The notes: generated by a model not told the origin, from the sequence alone. Positions 51,679 through 60,532 are shown, counted from the first letter of the stretch. The stretch: DNA of 64,000 bases from Planctomycetota bacterium (GCA_025459175.1 JALORC010000020.1:1-64000); one strand, 5' to 3'. Numbers and translations: made by a program.

Positions 51679-53400
51679 TCAGCGCTGCAGGCGTAGCTCG
51701 ATCGGCTCCGGTCGATCGATTTCCAGCCGCTGCTCGATCGATTGCGCACTGCGCCAGAGCGCCCGGAAGGACTTGCCGGCGAGTTCGGGCGGTACGCGAG
51801 CGACAATGAGGCCGTCCGCATCGCTGGTGAGTCCACTGAACGCGTCGACGATGCCGGGGTGGGTGATGCGGCCGATGCCATCCTTCGGAACGCTGCCGCC
51901 AGTCATCTGCACGTGGGCTCCGGTGACAGGGCGCCCCTCCTGGTCGACGATGCGCAGGCGCACCATGGCGAACGGCTGCATCGTGATGGTGGCGGTGGTC
52001 TCGCCAGCGTCTCGAATCGCGATGTATCCGTGGGCGTCCTCCGTGACGGCGTAGAGCTCGCAGTCGCCTGGCATCACGCGCAACTCGGCACGGCCATCGG
52101 CATCGCCGACGAGGTGGGTCGTCCAGCGCACCGGGAAGCCTCGCAAGCCGTGCGAGATGCCGACCGCAGCGAACGGGGCCGGCCTGCCATCGGCGCCGTT
52201 GACCTGCACGTCGAGGTGGCGCAGTGTCGCCAGGTCGATGGGGTCGTGCTGGGTCCACGCCATCACGCGCAGCGGTCGCGAGCCCGTTCCTTCGCCGAGC
52301 AGGCTCACATGTGGATTGCCCGGCGTCGCACCCACCCAGCAATCGCCGTCGCGGGCCAACGGCACCTGGCAAGGCATGCCACCGGAGCGGTCGCTGGAAC
52401 GGTACGAGAGGACGCTTCGCGACATGCCGTGCAACACGACATCGGCGCCGACGCCGGCGCACGGCACGCGAACAGGCCTGGGCGGCCCGAGGCGCAGCCA
52501 GTAGGGCCCATCGGTTTCGACGCTGTGGAGGCTGCCGTTCTCGATGCGCTCCCCGTGCATGGTACCGGACAGCCCGCTGCTGTAGGCGCCATCGTGTCGG
52601 GCGACGAAGATCGAGTCCCCCCGCACCAGACCGCTGGCCCTTCCCTTGGCATCGGTGACGGCGATTTCGCGCCACACGCCGGCGTGGCCACCATACGGAT
52701 TGAATCGCATGCGGTGCCGCGCCAGGAAGCCGTTCGGAGCGACGATGCTGGCGCCGGCGACGGGACGGTCGTCGGCATCGACGACGACGAAATCGGCCTT
52801 GCCTACCGGCGCGAACGCACAGGGCGTGAGTCCCTCGGCGTCGATCTCTGCGCTATCGAGCACCGCGCGGCGGAAGTCGAGCAGGCACACCGTGAGCAGC
52901 GGCGTCGGCAGCGGCGGCAGCTTCACGATGCCGTCGCCGGCGATGACGAAGTCGGGCAGGGCGGCTTGTCCCGCGACGACGATGCGCAGCGCGAGCGGGC
53001 CAACCTGACGCCATGCCGAAGCACCCGTCACCTGCAGTTGCACCGGCGCCATGGATCGGTCGGCGACGAGGTCGAGCGTACGACCGCCGACGGCGGTGAA
53101 CGCGGGCGGCACGACGCGGCGACGCTCGTCGGCGTCGGCGGGACCGATCGCCCAGACGCAGTAGGCGCGGCCAACGGCGAGGTCGAGCGCGAAGCGGCCG
53201 CTGGCGTCCGTCGTCATGCTGTGCTGCTCGGCGCGCGCCAGCGAACTGCCGTCGGGCGACCAGCTGCAGACGACCTGGGCCCCGGCGATGGCGGCGCCGG
53301 CCGGATCGCGCACGACGCCGCTGAACGGCGCGCGGTGCTGGGCGGCGAGTGGCGCCGCGAGCAAGAGCAGACTCACCATACGGTTCCCGTTGCGTGGCAT
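51679..53400 (-). CDS. Secreted protein with carboxypeptidase-regulatory-like domains (573 aa)
   Basis: From the ATG at 53400 the N-terminus PRNGNRMVSLLLLAAPLAAQ is a good signal peptide; ATG 53379 is an alternative. Carboxypeptidase-regulatory-like domains are seen at VVRDPAGAAIAGAQVVCSW, FVVVDADDRPVAGASIV and RIVDQEGRPVTGAHVQMTG, with DASGRF and DADGRAEL turns. It is probably a paralogue of the protein at 31029-32810 (shared WAIGPA after the first domain, similar length). A TATGGT hexamer 7 nt upstream of the start may be its -10. It is likely a surface or periplasmic structural protein. Confidence 0.72.
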   Translation of the reverse strand: MPRNGNRMVSLLLLAAPLAAQHRAPFSGVVRDPAGAAIAGAQVVCSWSPDGSSLARAEQHSMTTDASGRFALDLAVGRAYCVWAIGPADADERRRVVPPAFTAVGGRTLDLVADRSMAPVQLQVTGASAWRQVGPLALRIVVAGQAALPDFVIAGDGIVKLPPLPTPLLTVCLLDFRRAVLDSAEIDAEGLTPCAFAPVGKADFVVVDADDRPVAGASIVAPNGFLARHRMRFNPYGGHAGVWREIAVTDAKGRASGLVRGDSIFVARHDGAYSSGLSGTMHGERIENGSLHSVETDGPYWLRLGPPRPVRVPCAGVGADVVLHGMSRSVLSYRSSDRSGGMPCQVPLARDGDCWVGATPGNPHVSLLGEGTGSRPLRVMAWTQHDPIDLATLRHLDVQVNGADGRPAPFAAVGISHGLRGFPVRWTTHLVGDADGRAELRVMPGDCELYAVTEDAHGYIAIRDAGETTATITMQPFAMVRLRIVDQEGRPVTGAHVQMTGGSVPKDGIGRITHPGIVDAFSGLTSDADGLIVARVPPELAGKSFRALWRSAQSIEQRLEIDRPEPIELRLQR

Positions 53401-53407
53401 CGGCGAA

Positions 53408-53413
53408 ACCATA
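53408..53413 (-). promoter_or_regulatory. Candidate -10 hexamer TATGGT
   Basis: On the minus strand TATGGT (53413-53408) ends 7 nt before the ATG at 53400, with no Shine-Dalgarno between. This spacing suggests leaderless transcription, as proposed for the genes at 5722 and 31029. Confidence 0.3.
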
Positions 53414-53484
53414 GCAGTCCGCCGCCGGCAGCCCGTAGCGGGTCAGGGCCGAGCGTGTTCAAGCCGGCAGACCGAGCCCCGCCG

Positions 53485-54687
53485 TCACTTCGTGGGGAAC
53501 GCCTTGCTCTTCGCCATGGCGAGGATCCGTTCGATCGCCGCACGCTCGACCTGCTTGCTGGCCGGATCCGCCGGCACCTCGGTGGCGAAGGTCCAGCCGC
53601 CCGCCTTGCCGTCGAGCTCGATCGCCACTCGATGCCCCGCACCCGCTGCCGGCGCCGCGTCCGACGGCACCAACTCGAACACCCCGGCACGCGCCAGCGC
53701 CTGCAGCGGCTCGTACACCAGCTCGACGGCGTCGTCGCGATCGTCGCGCCAATGCGGCCCGTCGCTGGTCCGGGCCTGACCGACGCCGGTACCGATCTTC
53801 GCATCGACGGTGATCTGGTTGCCCGCACCGGTGATGCGAACCATCGCCGGCTTCGCTGCGCCGCCAGTGGCCGCGGGCTCGTTCCAGGTGATCGTGATCG
53901 TCGCCGCCTCGAGCGCCGCGGGTTCCGCCAGATAGCGCGCCAGCACCGGCTGCCGCACCACCGTGCGCAGCCACTCCGGCAACGCCGATTCGCGGTAGGC
54001 GCGGTCCCACGAGTTGTGGCCCACACCTTCGTAGAGCGTCAGCACCGGCGCCCCGCCGAGCTTGGTCAGCGCCGCGCACAGCTCCTTCGACTGCTGCGCC
54101 GGCACCACGTTGTCGGCGAGACCGTGGAACGCCCACACCGGCTTGTCGCGCAGCGGTTCGAGCGGCAACGCGCCGAGCTTGAAGCCACACACCGGCGCCA
54201 GCGCCGCCCAGCGTTCGGCATGCTTGCTGCCGAGCACCCAGGTGCCGTGGCCACCCTGCGAGAGTCCGGTCAGGAAGCGCTGGCGTGGATCGATGCGATA
54301 GTCGCGCTCGACCTGATCGGCGATCGCCAGTGCCAGGTCCTCGTGATCGGGCCACCAGGTCTCCGACTGCGGCTTCTGCGGGAACGCGACGACGAACGGC
54401 CAACGCTCCGGCTCGCGTGCGATCGCCGGGCCGAGCCCGACCTCGACGTGGCGCTTGCCGTCGGTGCCGCACTCGCCCTTGCCGTTCAGGAACACCAGCA
54501 GCGGCCAGTCGCGTTCCTTGGTGTAGCCCGGCGGCACGTAGACGACGTAACGATGCTCGCGGCCGTCGATGGTGATGGTCTGGTCGAGGAAACCGGTCGG
54601 CACTGGCGCGGCCTCGGGAACGGGAGCCTGCGCGATCGCGTGGCCGACCGCGACGCACGACAACGACAGCAGCGGAGCGGATCGCAT
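53485..54687 (-). CDS. Secreted alpha/beta-hydrolase, phospholipase/carboxylesterase-like (400 aa)
   Basis: Signal peptide RSAPLLSLSCVAVGHAIAQ. The hydrolase core has YVVYVPPGYTKERDWPLLVF, a strand ending LNGKGECGTDG, and the nucleophile elbow LTGLSQGGHG. The acid lies in WAFHGLADNVVP and the catalytic His in YEGVGHNSWDRAY, the order typical of 'predicted peptidase' or PHB-depolymerase-like esterases. The last 130 residues are a beta-rich domain with ATITITWNEPA. The start at 54687 gives the signal peptide; a TACCAT hexamer 9 nt upstream may be the -10. Substrate unknown. Confidence 0.83.
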   Translation of the reverse strand: MRSAPLLSLSCVAVGHAIAQAPVPEAAPVPTGFLDQTITIDGREHRYVVYVPPGYTKERDWPLLVFLNGKGECGTDGKRHVEVGLGPAIAREPERWPFVVAFPQKPQSETWWPDHEDLALAIADQVERDYRIDPRQRFLTGLSQGGHGTWVLGSKHAERWAALAPVCGFKLGALPLEPLRDKPVWAFHGLADNVVPAQQSKELCAALTKLGGAPVLTLYEGVGHNSWDRAYRESALPEWLRTVVRQPVLARYLAEPAALEAATITITWNEPAATGGAAKPAMVRITGAGNQITVDAKIGTGVGQARTSDGPHWRDDRDDAVELVYEPLQALARAGVFELVPSDAAPAAGAGHRVAIELDGKAGGWTFATEVPADPASKQVERAAIERILAMAKSKAFPTK

Positions 54688-54758
54688 GGGGTCGCGATGG
54701 TAGCCGCACCGAGCCATCGCAGTATGCACGGAGGTCGGAGCTCGAGCCCCCTGCTGCA

Positions 54759-55754
54759 TCAAGCGTCGACACCCCACTCCCGCAGCTTGTCGACCGCCAC
54801 CTGCAGTCCGAGCGCGGCCGCTCGTCGACACCAATGCACCGCGGCACGGCGATCCACCGGCACCCCGTCTCCTCGGTGGAACAGAATCGCCAGCAACAGC
54901 ATCGCATAGCTGTCGCCGAGCGCCGAGGCTTCCTGCAGCAGAGCGAACGCGGCGACCGGATCCCGGTCACACCCACGACCCCGGAGCTGCATGCCGGCCA
55001 GGACGGCCATGGCCTCCGGCAGGCGAAAGGCTGCGGCGCGACGGAGGTAGGGCAACGCCTGCTTCGCGGCGGCCTCGGTGCGCACCCCCTGGGCAAGATG
55101 CTCGCCGCAGAGGAAGCACGCGACGGCCAGGCCCCGTTCTGCGGCACGCTCGAACCATGGCAGCGCATGCTCCATGCCACGAGCCTCCCGCTCGATCAGG
55201 CCCAACCCGTGGGCCCCGTGCGCATGGCCATCGCGGTCGAGTTCCGTGAACAACGCGCCTGCAGCCTCCCGATCGGCAGCAACACCCTTGCCGAGCAGCA
55301 GGCAGTACGCCAACCGCACCTTGGCCTGCTCGACGGCGTCGCGCAGTTCGGCATACACGGCGACCGGCGATCCGGTCGTTTCGTCGCGCAACCCGAGATC
55401 ATCGACCAACATGGCGATCCAGACCCGCGCGCGGTTGTCGCCGGCATCCCGCGCCGACTGCAACCAAGGCAGCGCATCCGCGACCAGATCACAATCCGCG
55501 AGCAGTCTGCCGAGCTGGAAGCCAGCCTCGGCGCAGCCGCGCTCCGCCGCCCGACGGTACCAGGCCAACGCTGCCAGGACGTCCTGGTGCGAGGCCGCGG
55601 CAGCTTCGATGTCGGCGCCCAGCCGAACGCACGCACGCTCGCATCCGGCTTCGGCAGCAGTGGTGATCAGGTCGGTGATCTGCGCGGCGTCGGAGCACCC
55701 CGATCGGGCCAGGCGAAGCGCCTCTTCGTAGTAGTCGTCAGGGCTGCGATACAT
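54759..55754 (-). CDS. Sel1-like repeat protein (331 aa)
   Basis: Eight or so Sel1-like helical repeats fill the protein, each about 36 residues with the A-x-x-x-L-G-x-x-x-x-x-G pattern: AALAWYRRAAERGCAEAGFQ, MEHALPWFERAAERGLAVAC, KQALPYLRRAAAFRLPEAMA and AVHWCRRAAALGLQVAVDKL. There is no signal peptide or membrane segment, so it is probably cytoplasmic. Sel1 repeats act as scaffolds for protein complexes. Eight or more Cys residues are scattered through the repeats. A TATGGT at 55849-55844 could be its -10. Partner unknown. Confidence 0.85.
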   Translation of the reverse strand: MYRSPDDYYEEALRLARSGCSDAAQITDLITTAAEAGCERACVRLGADIEAAAASHQDVLAALAWYRRAAERGCAEAGFQLGRLLADCDLVADALPWLQSARDAGDNRARVWIAMLVDDLGLRDETTGSPVAVYAELRDAVEQAKVRLAYCLLLGKGVAADREAAGALFTELDRDGHAHGAHGLGLIEREARGMEHALPWFERAAERGLAVACFLCGEHLAQGVRTEAAAKQALPYLRRAAAFRLPEAMAVLAGMQLRGRGCDRDPVAAFALLQEASALGDSYAMLLLAILFHRGDGVPVDRRAAVHWCRRAAALGLQVAVDKLREWGVDA

Positions 55755-55853
55755 GTCCGGGCTCGGCGTGCAGGGCGCGAATCGAAGCCGATGGCGACAG
55801 CAGGCAGGATCGACCTCGCCACGGTTCGCTGCCGGCGCCGCTCACCATAGCCC

Positions 55854-56831
55854 TCAGCTCGCCGGCAGATCGCGCCGATCGAGCCTGCCCTGCGTGTGCA
55901 ACTCACGGAAGCGCGCGATGGTCGCGCGAATCCCCGCCACCAACGGCGTGTGCGGCAAGCTCGGATAGGCCTGCGCGATCGCGCTGCCGTCGAGCAGCGG
56001 CGGGATCGGAATGCGCGGGCCGCCGAACGTGATGCGGCCCTTCACCGCCGGGCACTCGGCCTCGATCGCACGCACGACCTCGCCGACGTCGACGGTGTCC
56101 CCGTGCAGGTTGTAGAGCAGCGCGCCCGCCGGCCCGCCATCGGCACAGGCGACGAACGCCGCCGCGGTGTCGGCGACGTAGTGGAAGTCGGTCGGCCCCG
56201 AGAAGCCGATCTGGAACGGCAGCCCGAGCACCGCCGCCTTCATCGCCGTGGTCGGCCCCGAGGTCAGCCCCTGGTCGCGCCCGACGCCGTAGACCGTCAG
56301 CGGCCGCAGCCCCACGCTCGAGAGCTTCTTCTCGAGCCAGTAGATGCGCGCGGTGCCTTCGTTGGCCTGCTTGTAGACGCCGTAGTGCGTGACGGGCAGC
56401 AGCGAACCGGACTCGGGCACCGCGGTGCCGTCGTCCTCGCTGGGCCCGAACACCGCCGCACTGCTCGCGTAGCAGATACGCGCCACGCCGGCGGCGAGCG
56501 CGGCCTCGAACACGTGGATCGTGCCGAGCACGTTGACGCGAGCGCCGAGCGCGGGGTCCTGGCGGCAGAACGGCACCTGCAGCCCGGCCAGATGGATGAT
56601 CGCGCGCGGCTTGCAGGCGGCGACCGCACGTTTGGTGGCATCGCCGTCGGTGATGTCGCCGGTGACAAACTGGATCTTGGCGAGGCCCTCGGTGCCGAGC
56701 ACGTCGCGGATCCGGCGCGGATCGCCGCCGACGTCGAACACGACCGGGCGATCGCCGCGTTCGACCAGATGCTTGCAGACCCAGGCGCCGATGCAGCCGA
56801 GCGCGCCGGTGACGAAGTAGGTGTCGTTCAT
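55854..56831 (-). CDS. NAD-dependent epimerase/dehydratase family protein (325 aa)
   Basis: Extended SDR. The cofactor motif VTGALGCIGAWVCKHL (residues 8-23) is followed by VVFDVGGD, IIHLAGLQVPFC, a Ser in CYASSAAVFG and the YxxxK pair in YGVYKQANEG. The later part matches UDP-sugar epimerases and dehydrogenases (GVGRDQGLTSGPT, FHYVADTAAAFV). The stop of the lactonase gene and this gene overlap (56828-56831), so the two are one transcript with this gene upstream. It may oxidise or epimerise a sugar or its lactone for the pathway; the substrate is unknown. Confidence 0.85.
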   Translation of the reverse strand: MNDTYFVTGALGCIGAWVCKHLVERGDRPVVFDVGGDPRRIRDVLGTEGLAKIQFVTGDITDGDATKRAVAACKPRAIIHLAGLQVPFCRQDPALGARVNVLGTIHVFEAALAAGVARICYASSAAVFGPSEDDGTAVPESGSLLPVTHYGVYKQANEGTARIYWLEKKLSSVGLRPLTVYGVGRDQGLTSGPTTAMKAAVLGLPFQIGFSGPTDFHYVADTAAAFVACADGGPAGALLYNLHGDTVDVGEVVRAIEAECPAVKGRITFGGPRIPIPPLLDGSAIAQAYPSLPHTPLVAGIRATIARFRELHTQGRLDRRDLPAS

Positions 56832-57658
56832 GAGAGGCGGTAGATGCGGGCGGCGTTGCCGCCGAACAGGGCGTCGCGGTCCGCCGGGCCGAGGCGATCG
56901 GCCCAACCGGCGAGCAGGTCGTGCACGGCACGGTAGTCGGCAGCCGCGACCAGACAAACCGGCCAGTCCGAACCGAACAGCAGGCGCTGCGGCCCGAACG
57001 CCTCGAGCGCGGTGTCGAGGTAGCGGCGGAAGTCATCGGGCTGCCACTGCTGCCAACGGGCCTCGGTGACGAGACCACTGAGCTTGCAGGCGACATGGCT
57101 CGCGCGCGCGAGCTCGCGCAGGTCGCGCGCCCACGCGTCGAACTGGCCACCGGCGATGTCGGGCTTGGCCAGGTGATCGAGCACGAACGACTGCCCCGAC
57201 AGCGCGCGCACGAAGTCGATCGCCGCCGGCAGCTGCCGCGGGTAGACCAGCACGTCGTAGACGAGCCCGTGCGCGGCCAGCGAACGCACGCCGCGCTGGA
57301 AGTCGGCGCGGCGCAGGAAGTCGTCGGGCTCCGCCTGCACGATGTGGCGCAGGCCGACCAGCTTCGGCGCGCGCGCCAGCGCCGCGACCACGGCGGGCGC
57401 ATCGGCGGCGCAGAGGTCGGCCCAGCCGACGACGCCGCGCACGAACGCGTGCTGCTCCGCGAGTTCGAGCAAGAACGTGTTCTCGGCCGCACTGCAGCGC
57501 GCCTGCACGGCGATGCAGCCGTCGACGCCGGCCACCGCCAGCTCCGGCTGCAACTGCGCCGGCAGGTAGTCGCGCGCGATGCGGGCCATGCGCGCATCGA
57601 TCCAGCCGTAGTCCTGCTCGGAGTAGCGCCAGAAGTGTTGGTGGGCGTCGATGCGCAC
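56828..57658 (-). CDS. Amidohydrolase-2 family lactonase, candidate L-fuconolactonase (276 aa)
   Basis: TIM-barrel metal hydrolase. The GTG start gives RIDAHQHFWRYSEQDYGWID, with the HxH metal motif. Later residues are GVVGWADL, VGLRHIVQAEPDDFL, FVLDHLAKPDI (metal His), CKLSGLVTEA and LLFGSDWPVC (catalytic Asp). This set defines the L-fuconolactonase / L-rhamnono-lactonase / 2-pyrone-4,6-dicarboxylate lactonase group, and the length fits. In context it would open L-fucono-1,5-lactone to L-fuconate. It overlaps the epimerase-family gene by 4 bp. Confidence 0.87.
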   Translation of the reverse strand: MRIDAHQHFWRYSEQDYGWIDARMARIARDYLPAQLQPELAVAGVDGCIAVQARCSAAENTFLLELAEQHAFVRGVVGWADLCAADAPAVVAALARAPKLVGLRHIVQAEPDDFLRRADFQRGVRSLAAHGLVYDVLVYPRQLPAAIDFVRALSGQSFVLDHLAKPDIAGGQFDAWARDLRELARASHVACKLSGLVTEARWQQWQPDDFRRYLDTALEAFGPQRLLFGSDWPVCLVAAADYRAVHDLLAGWADRLGPADRDALFGGNAARIYRLS

Positions 57659-57754
57659 GCGCGGATCATTCGGCTTGCCGAGGCGGCCCGCAAGCAGTGC
57701 CTTCGGGCCGCCGACGCTTCGCCGGTGCCGGACCACACGCCATACTCGCCGGCG

Positions 57755-58873
57755 ATGCTGTTGCTGCTGTGCTGTGTGTTCGACGCGCTCGCCCTCGGCA
57801 TCGGCAGCCTGCTGGTGCTGCGCCAGCCTTGGCGCGGCGTCCGGACCGAGCTGATCGCGACCGCGGTCGCGGCGGGACTCGTGCTCGGTGCAATCAGTGC
57901 GGTGACCCTGTCCGGCGGTGGCTTCGCGTTGATGCGCGGCTGGACCCACGGCCTGTTCTGCGTGCTGCTGCCGCTGCTGGCGCTGCGTGCGATCCGCGTG
58001 CGCCGCCAGGCCCCGCGCCTCGCCACGCTCTGGCTCACGCTCGCGGCACTCGGCACCGGGTGCTACGTGTGGGCCCGCCGCGTCGAACCGTTCCGGCTCG
58101 AAGTCACCACCGCGGTGGTGACGAGCCCGCGCTTGCACGGCCTCCCGAGCCCGGTGCGTCTCGCGGTGGTCGCCGACCTGCAGACCGATGCGATCGGCTC
58201 GTACGAGGTGTCCGTGTTCGATCGCCTCGTCGAGCTGGCGCCGGACCTGATCCTGTTCCTCGGCGACTATCTGCAGCTGGACGCCGAGGCCGGCGCGCGC
58301 GAACTGCCGGCGCTGCACACGCAGCTCGCCCGCCTGCGGCCGCGGCTCGGCATGTTCGCCGTCGACGGCGACGTCGACGGCGCGCTGGGCGGCGCGGCGC
58401 AGGTGTTCGCCGGCACCGCGGTGAAGGTGTTGAACGACGCCTCGGCGAGCCTCGACGGCGTGCCGATCGACCTGCACGGCCTGTCGCGCACGCGCTCGCG
58501 CGCGCCGTTCCTCGACGCCGGCATCGTGCGGCGGCTGCCCGGCGAGCGCTTCCCGATCCTGTTCGGGCACGCGCCCGACTTCATGCAGGCGGTGCTGCGC
58601 GGTGGGCTCGACACCGATGCGCTGATGCTGGCCGGCCACACGCACGGCGGCCAGGTGCAGATTCCGGGCTTCGGGCCGCTGGTGACGCTGTCGTCGGTGC
58701 CGCGCTGGCTCGCCGGCGGCGGTGTGTTCCAGCGCGGCGCCAGCTGGCTGGTGTGCAGCCGCGGCATCGGCATGGAACGTGGCCACGCGCCGCGGATCCG
58801 CTTCGCGTGCCGCCCGCAGCTGATCGTGCTCGAACTGCAGGCGCCGGCGGCGAACGCCGACCGGCCACGCTGA
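57755..58873 (+). CDS. Membrane metallophosphoesterase, calcineurin-like, with altered metal motifs (372 aa)
   Basis: Four N-terminal hydrophobic segments (about residues 1-120) precede a calcineurin-like domain, as in YaeI/YkuE-type enzymes that cleave lipid-linked phosphates. Motifs are LAVVADLQTDAIG (usually DxH), ILFLGDYLQLD (GD kept), FAVDGDVDGA (usually GNHD), ILFGHAPDF and LAGHTHGGQVQIPGF (kept). Two usual metal ligands, the His of DxH and the His of GNHD, are replaced, so activity or metal choice may differ. The start at 57755 follows a CATACT hexamer. It ends 14 bp before the convergent gene at 58888. Confidence 0.82.
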   Translation: MLLLLCCVFDALALGIGSLLVLRQPWRGVRTELIATAVAAGLVLGAISAVTLSGGGFALMRGWTHGLFCVLLPLLALRAIRVRRQAPRLATLWLTLAALGTGCYVWARRVEPFRLEVTTAVVTSPRLHGLPSPVRLAVVADLQTDAIGSYEVSVFDRLVELAPDLILFLGDYLQLDAEAGARELPALHTQLARLRPRLGMFAVDGDVDGALGGAAQVFAGTAVKVLNDASASLDGVPIDLHGLSRTRSRAPFLDAGIVRRLPGERFPILFGHAPDFMQAVLRGGLDTDALMLAGHTHGGQVQIPGFGPLVTLSSVPRWLAGGGVFQRGASWLVCSRGIGMERGHAPRIRFACRPQLIVLELQAPAANADRPR

Positions 58874-58887
58874 CGGCGGCGCCGCGC

Positions 58888-60393
58888 CTACTTGCCGACG
58901 TTCTCGGGCAGGATCCGCGTCGACTCGAACCGCGTGCTGAGGATCCAGCGCCCGACCGGCGTGGTCGGATCGCCCGAGTAGTAGTGCTTCAGCGTGTTGA
59001 ACCAGATCCAGATCTCGTCGCCCTTCGGCTCGGCGGTGGCGACCTGGAACTCGTCCCAGACGTAGTGGTAGATCGACACCGTGGTGGTCACGGTGCCGGG
59101 CCGGATCCAGCCCTCCTTGCGTTCCCGCCGCACGAGGTCGGTGTTGATCACCATGCGCTGCACGGTGCCGACGCCGTAGTCCTTCTGCTTCAGGGTCTCC
59201 TCGGCGATCGCGACCAGCTTCGGATCGGTCGAACGCGCGGCCGGCAGCCGCACGGCGTCGAGCGTCGTCACCGCGAGCTTCTGCAGATGCGCGAGCGCCT
59301 GCTCGAGCTGCTGCTGCTGCGCCTGCCGATCGACCGCGGCACCGCCCGAGCGCGGCGCCAGCTCGTCGTGGATGCGCGCCACCGCGACCGCTTCGAGCCC
59401 GGCCCGCAGCCGTTCGACCTGGATGTCGAACGCACCGCGCGCGAGCACCCGATTGACGACCTGGTCACGGTCGTTCGGATCGGTCGCGGCGACGAACTCC
59501 GCGGTGCGCATCGCCTCGGCGACCGCGCCATCGACATTGGCGGCCAGCTGCACACTCAGCTCGTCGAGGCGGCGCGGCCACTGCCGGCCGATCCAGTGAT
59601 CGAGCAGGTCGACGCGCTGCTTGTCGAGCGCGCCATTCTGCTTCGCCACCGCCAGCAGTTGCTGGTCCGCCGGCAACTCGTGCTCGCGGATGCCGCGCAT
59701 CTGCAGCAGGAACGCCCGCACCCGTTCGGCCGACAGCGGCAGCTCGGGCAGCTTCGGCGCATTGGCCTCGGTGTACTTCGTGCTCAGCGCCTCGAGCCGG
59801 GCCGCGAGGTCGGTGGCCCCGGCCCGATCGCCGGCGACCTTCTGCATGACCGCGTCGAAGCGCTGCTGGAACGACAAGAGCCGCGCCGCCACCTTGGCGA
59901 CCCCGGCGTCGGCGGCCGGCAGCTGCTGCAGCCGAGTCGTCAATTGCTCGAGCTGGCGCCGCACTGCGGAAGCCCGGGACTCGTCCTGGTACATCGCCGG
60001 CGGCGCCAGTTCGAAGTTGTGCTGGGCGTTGCCGATCTCCTTGTCGAGCTGGGCCAGCGCCGCCGCGTCGACGCCCGCCGCCCCACCGCCACCCGCGGCC
60101 CCGGGCGCCGCCGCGGCCTTGGCCGTGAGCTTGGTGCGCACCGCGGCGACCCGGTCGACGGCCTGCTTCCAGGTCGGCTCGTTCTTGTCGTAGACCGCGT
60201 TCAGCCGCTTCTGCGCCCAGTCGAGGTCGGCGAGGCAGCCTTGGATGCCGCGGCTGTCGCCGGCGGCCAGCTTCGGCTCCTGCTGCTCGCACTTCTCGAT
60301 GCGCTGCAGTGCCTGCTTGGTCAGCTGGTCCTGGGCCGGCATCACGGCCGCCACCAGCAAGGGAAGAACGACAAGACCGATACGGTGGAGCAT
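58888..60393 (-). CDS. Secreted coiled-coil-rich protein of unknown function (501 aa)
   Basis: Signal peptide LHRIGLVVLPLLVAAVMPAQ. Most of the mature chain is predicted helical with long charged stretches, such as LTKQALQRIEKCEQQEPKLA, RQLEQLTTRLQQLPAA and RQAQQQQLEQALAHLQKLAV. A Gly-rich linker (GAAGGGGAAG) sits near residue 100. The last 110 residues form a separate domain with VSIYHYVWDEFQVATAEP and DEIWIWFNTLKHYYSG. I do not recognise the family. It is divergent from the gene at 60657, and its promoter region (60394 on) contains the operator and hairpins described below. Confidence 0.8.
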   Translation of the reverse strand: MLHRIGLVVLPLLVAAVMPAQDQLTKQALQRIEKCEQQEPKLAAGDSRGIQGCLADLDWAQKRLNAVYDKNEPTWKQAVDRVAAVRTKLTAKAAAAPGAAGGGGAAGVDAAALAQLDKEIGNAQHNFELAPPAMYQDESRASAVRRQLEQLTTRLQQLPAADAGVAKVAARLLSFQQRFDAVMQKVAGDRAGATDLAARLEALSTKYTEANAPKLPELPLSAERVRAFLLQMRGIREHELPADQQLLAVAKQNGALDKQRVDLLDHWIGRQWPRRLDELSVQLAANVDGAVAEAMRTAEFVAATDPNDRDQVVNRVLARGAFDIQVERLRAGLEAVAVARIHDELAPRSGGAAVDRQAQQQQLEQALAHLQKLAVTTLDAVRLPAARSTDPKLVAIAEETLKQKDYGVGTVQRMVINTDLVRRERKEGWIRPGTVTTTVSIYHYVWDEFQVATAEPKGDEIWIWFNTLKHYYSGDPTTPVGRWILSTRFESTRILPENVGK

Positions 60394-60501
60394 GGGAGCA
60401 AGCGGGACCTCGGGCCCGGCCTCACATCGGCCGACCCGTGGGTCGAACGGAAAACGACCTGGCAGCCCGTCACGAATGCGCCAGCACGACTGCGGCGCCA
60501 G

Positions 60502-60520
60502 ACTTGCCGAATCGGCAAGT
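60502..60520. promoter_or_regulatory. Perfect 19-bp palindrome, operator candidate
   Basis: ACTTGCCGA and TCGGCAAGT are 9-bp arms around a central A, with no mismatch. It overlaps the candidate -35 box of the promoter for the gene at 60657, the position of a repressor or activator site. It lies 109-127 bp upstream of the divergent gene start at 60393 and could serve both. Confidence 0.55.
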
Positions 60521-60532
60521 CATGCATACAAA
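60504..60532 (+). promoter_or_regulatory. Candidate sigma-70-type promoter
   Basis: -35 TTGCCG (60504-60509), 17-bp spacer and -10 TACAAA (60527-60532), within an AT-rich island (CATGCATACAAAATCG) that stands out in the GC-rich window. It would start a roughly 115-nt leader before the ATG at 60657. Confidence 0.5.
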
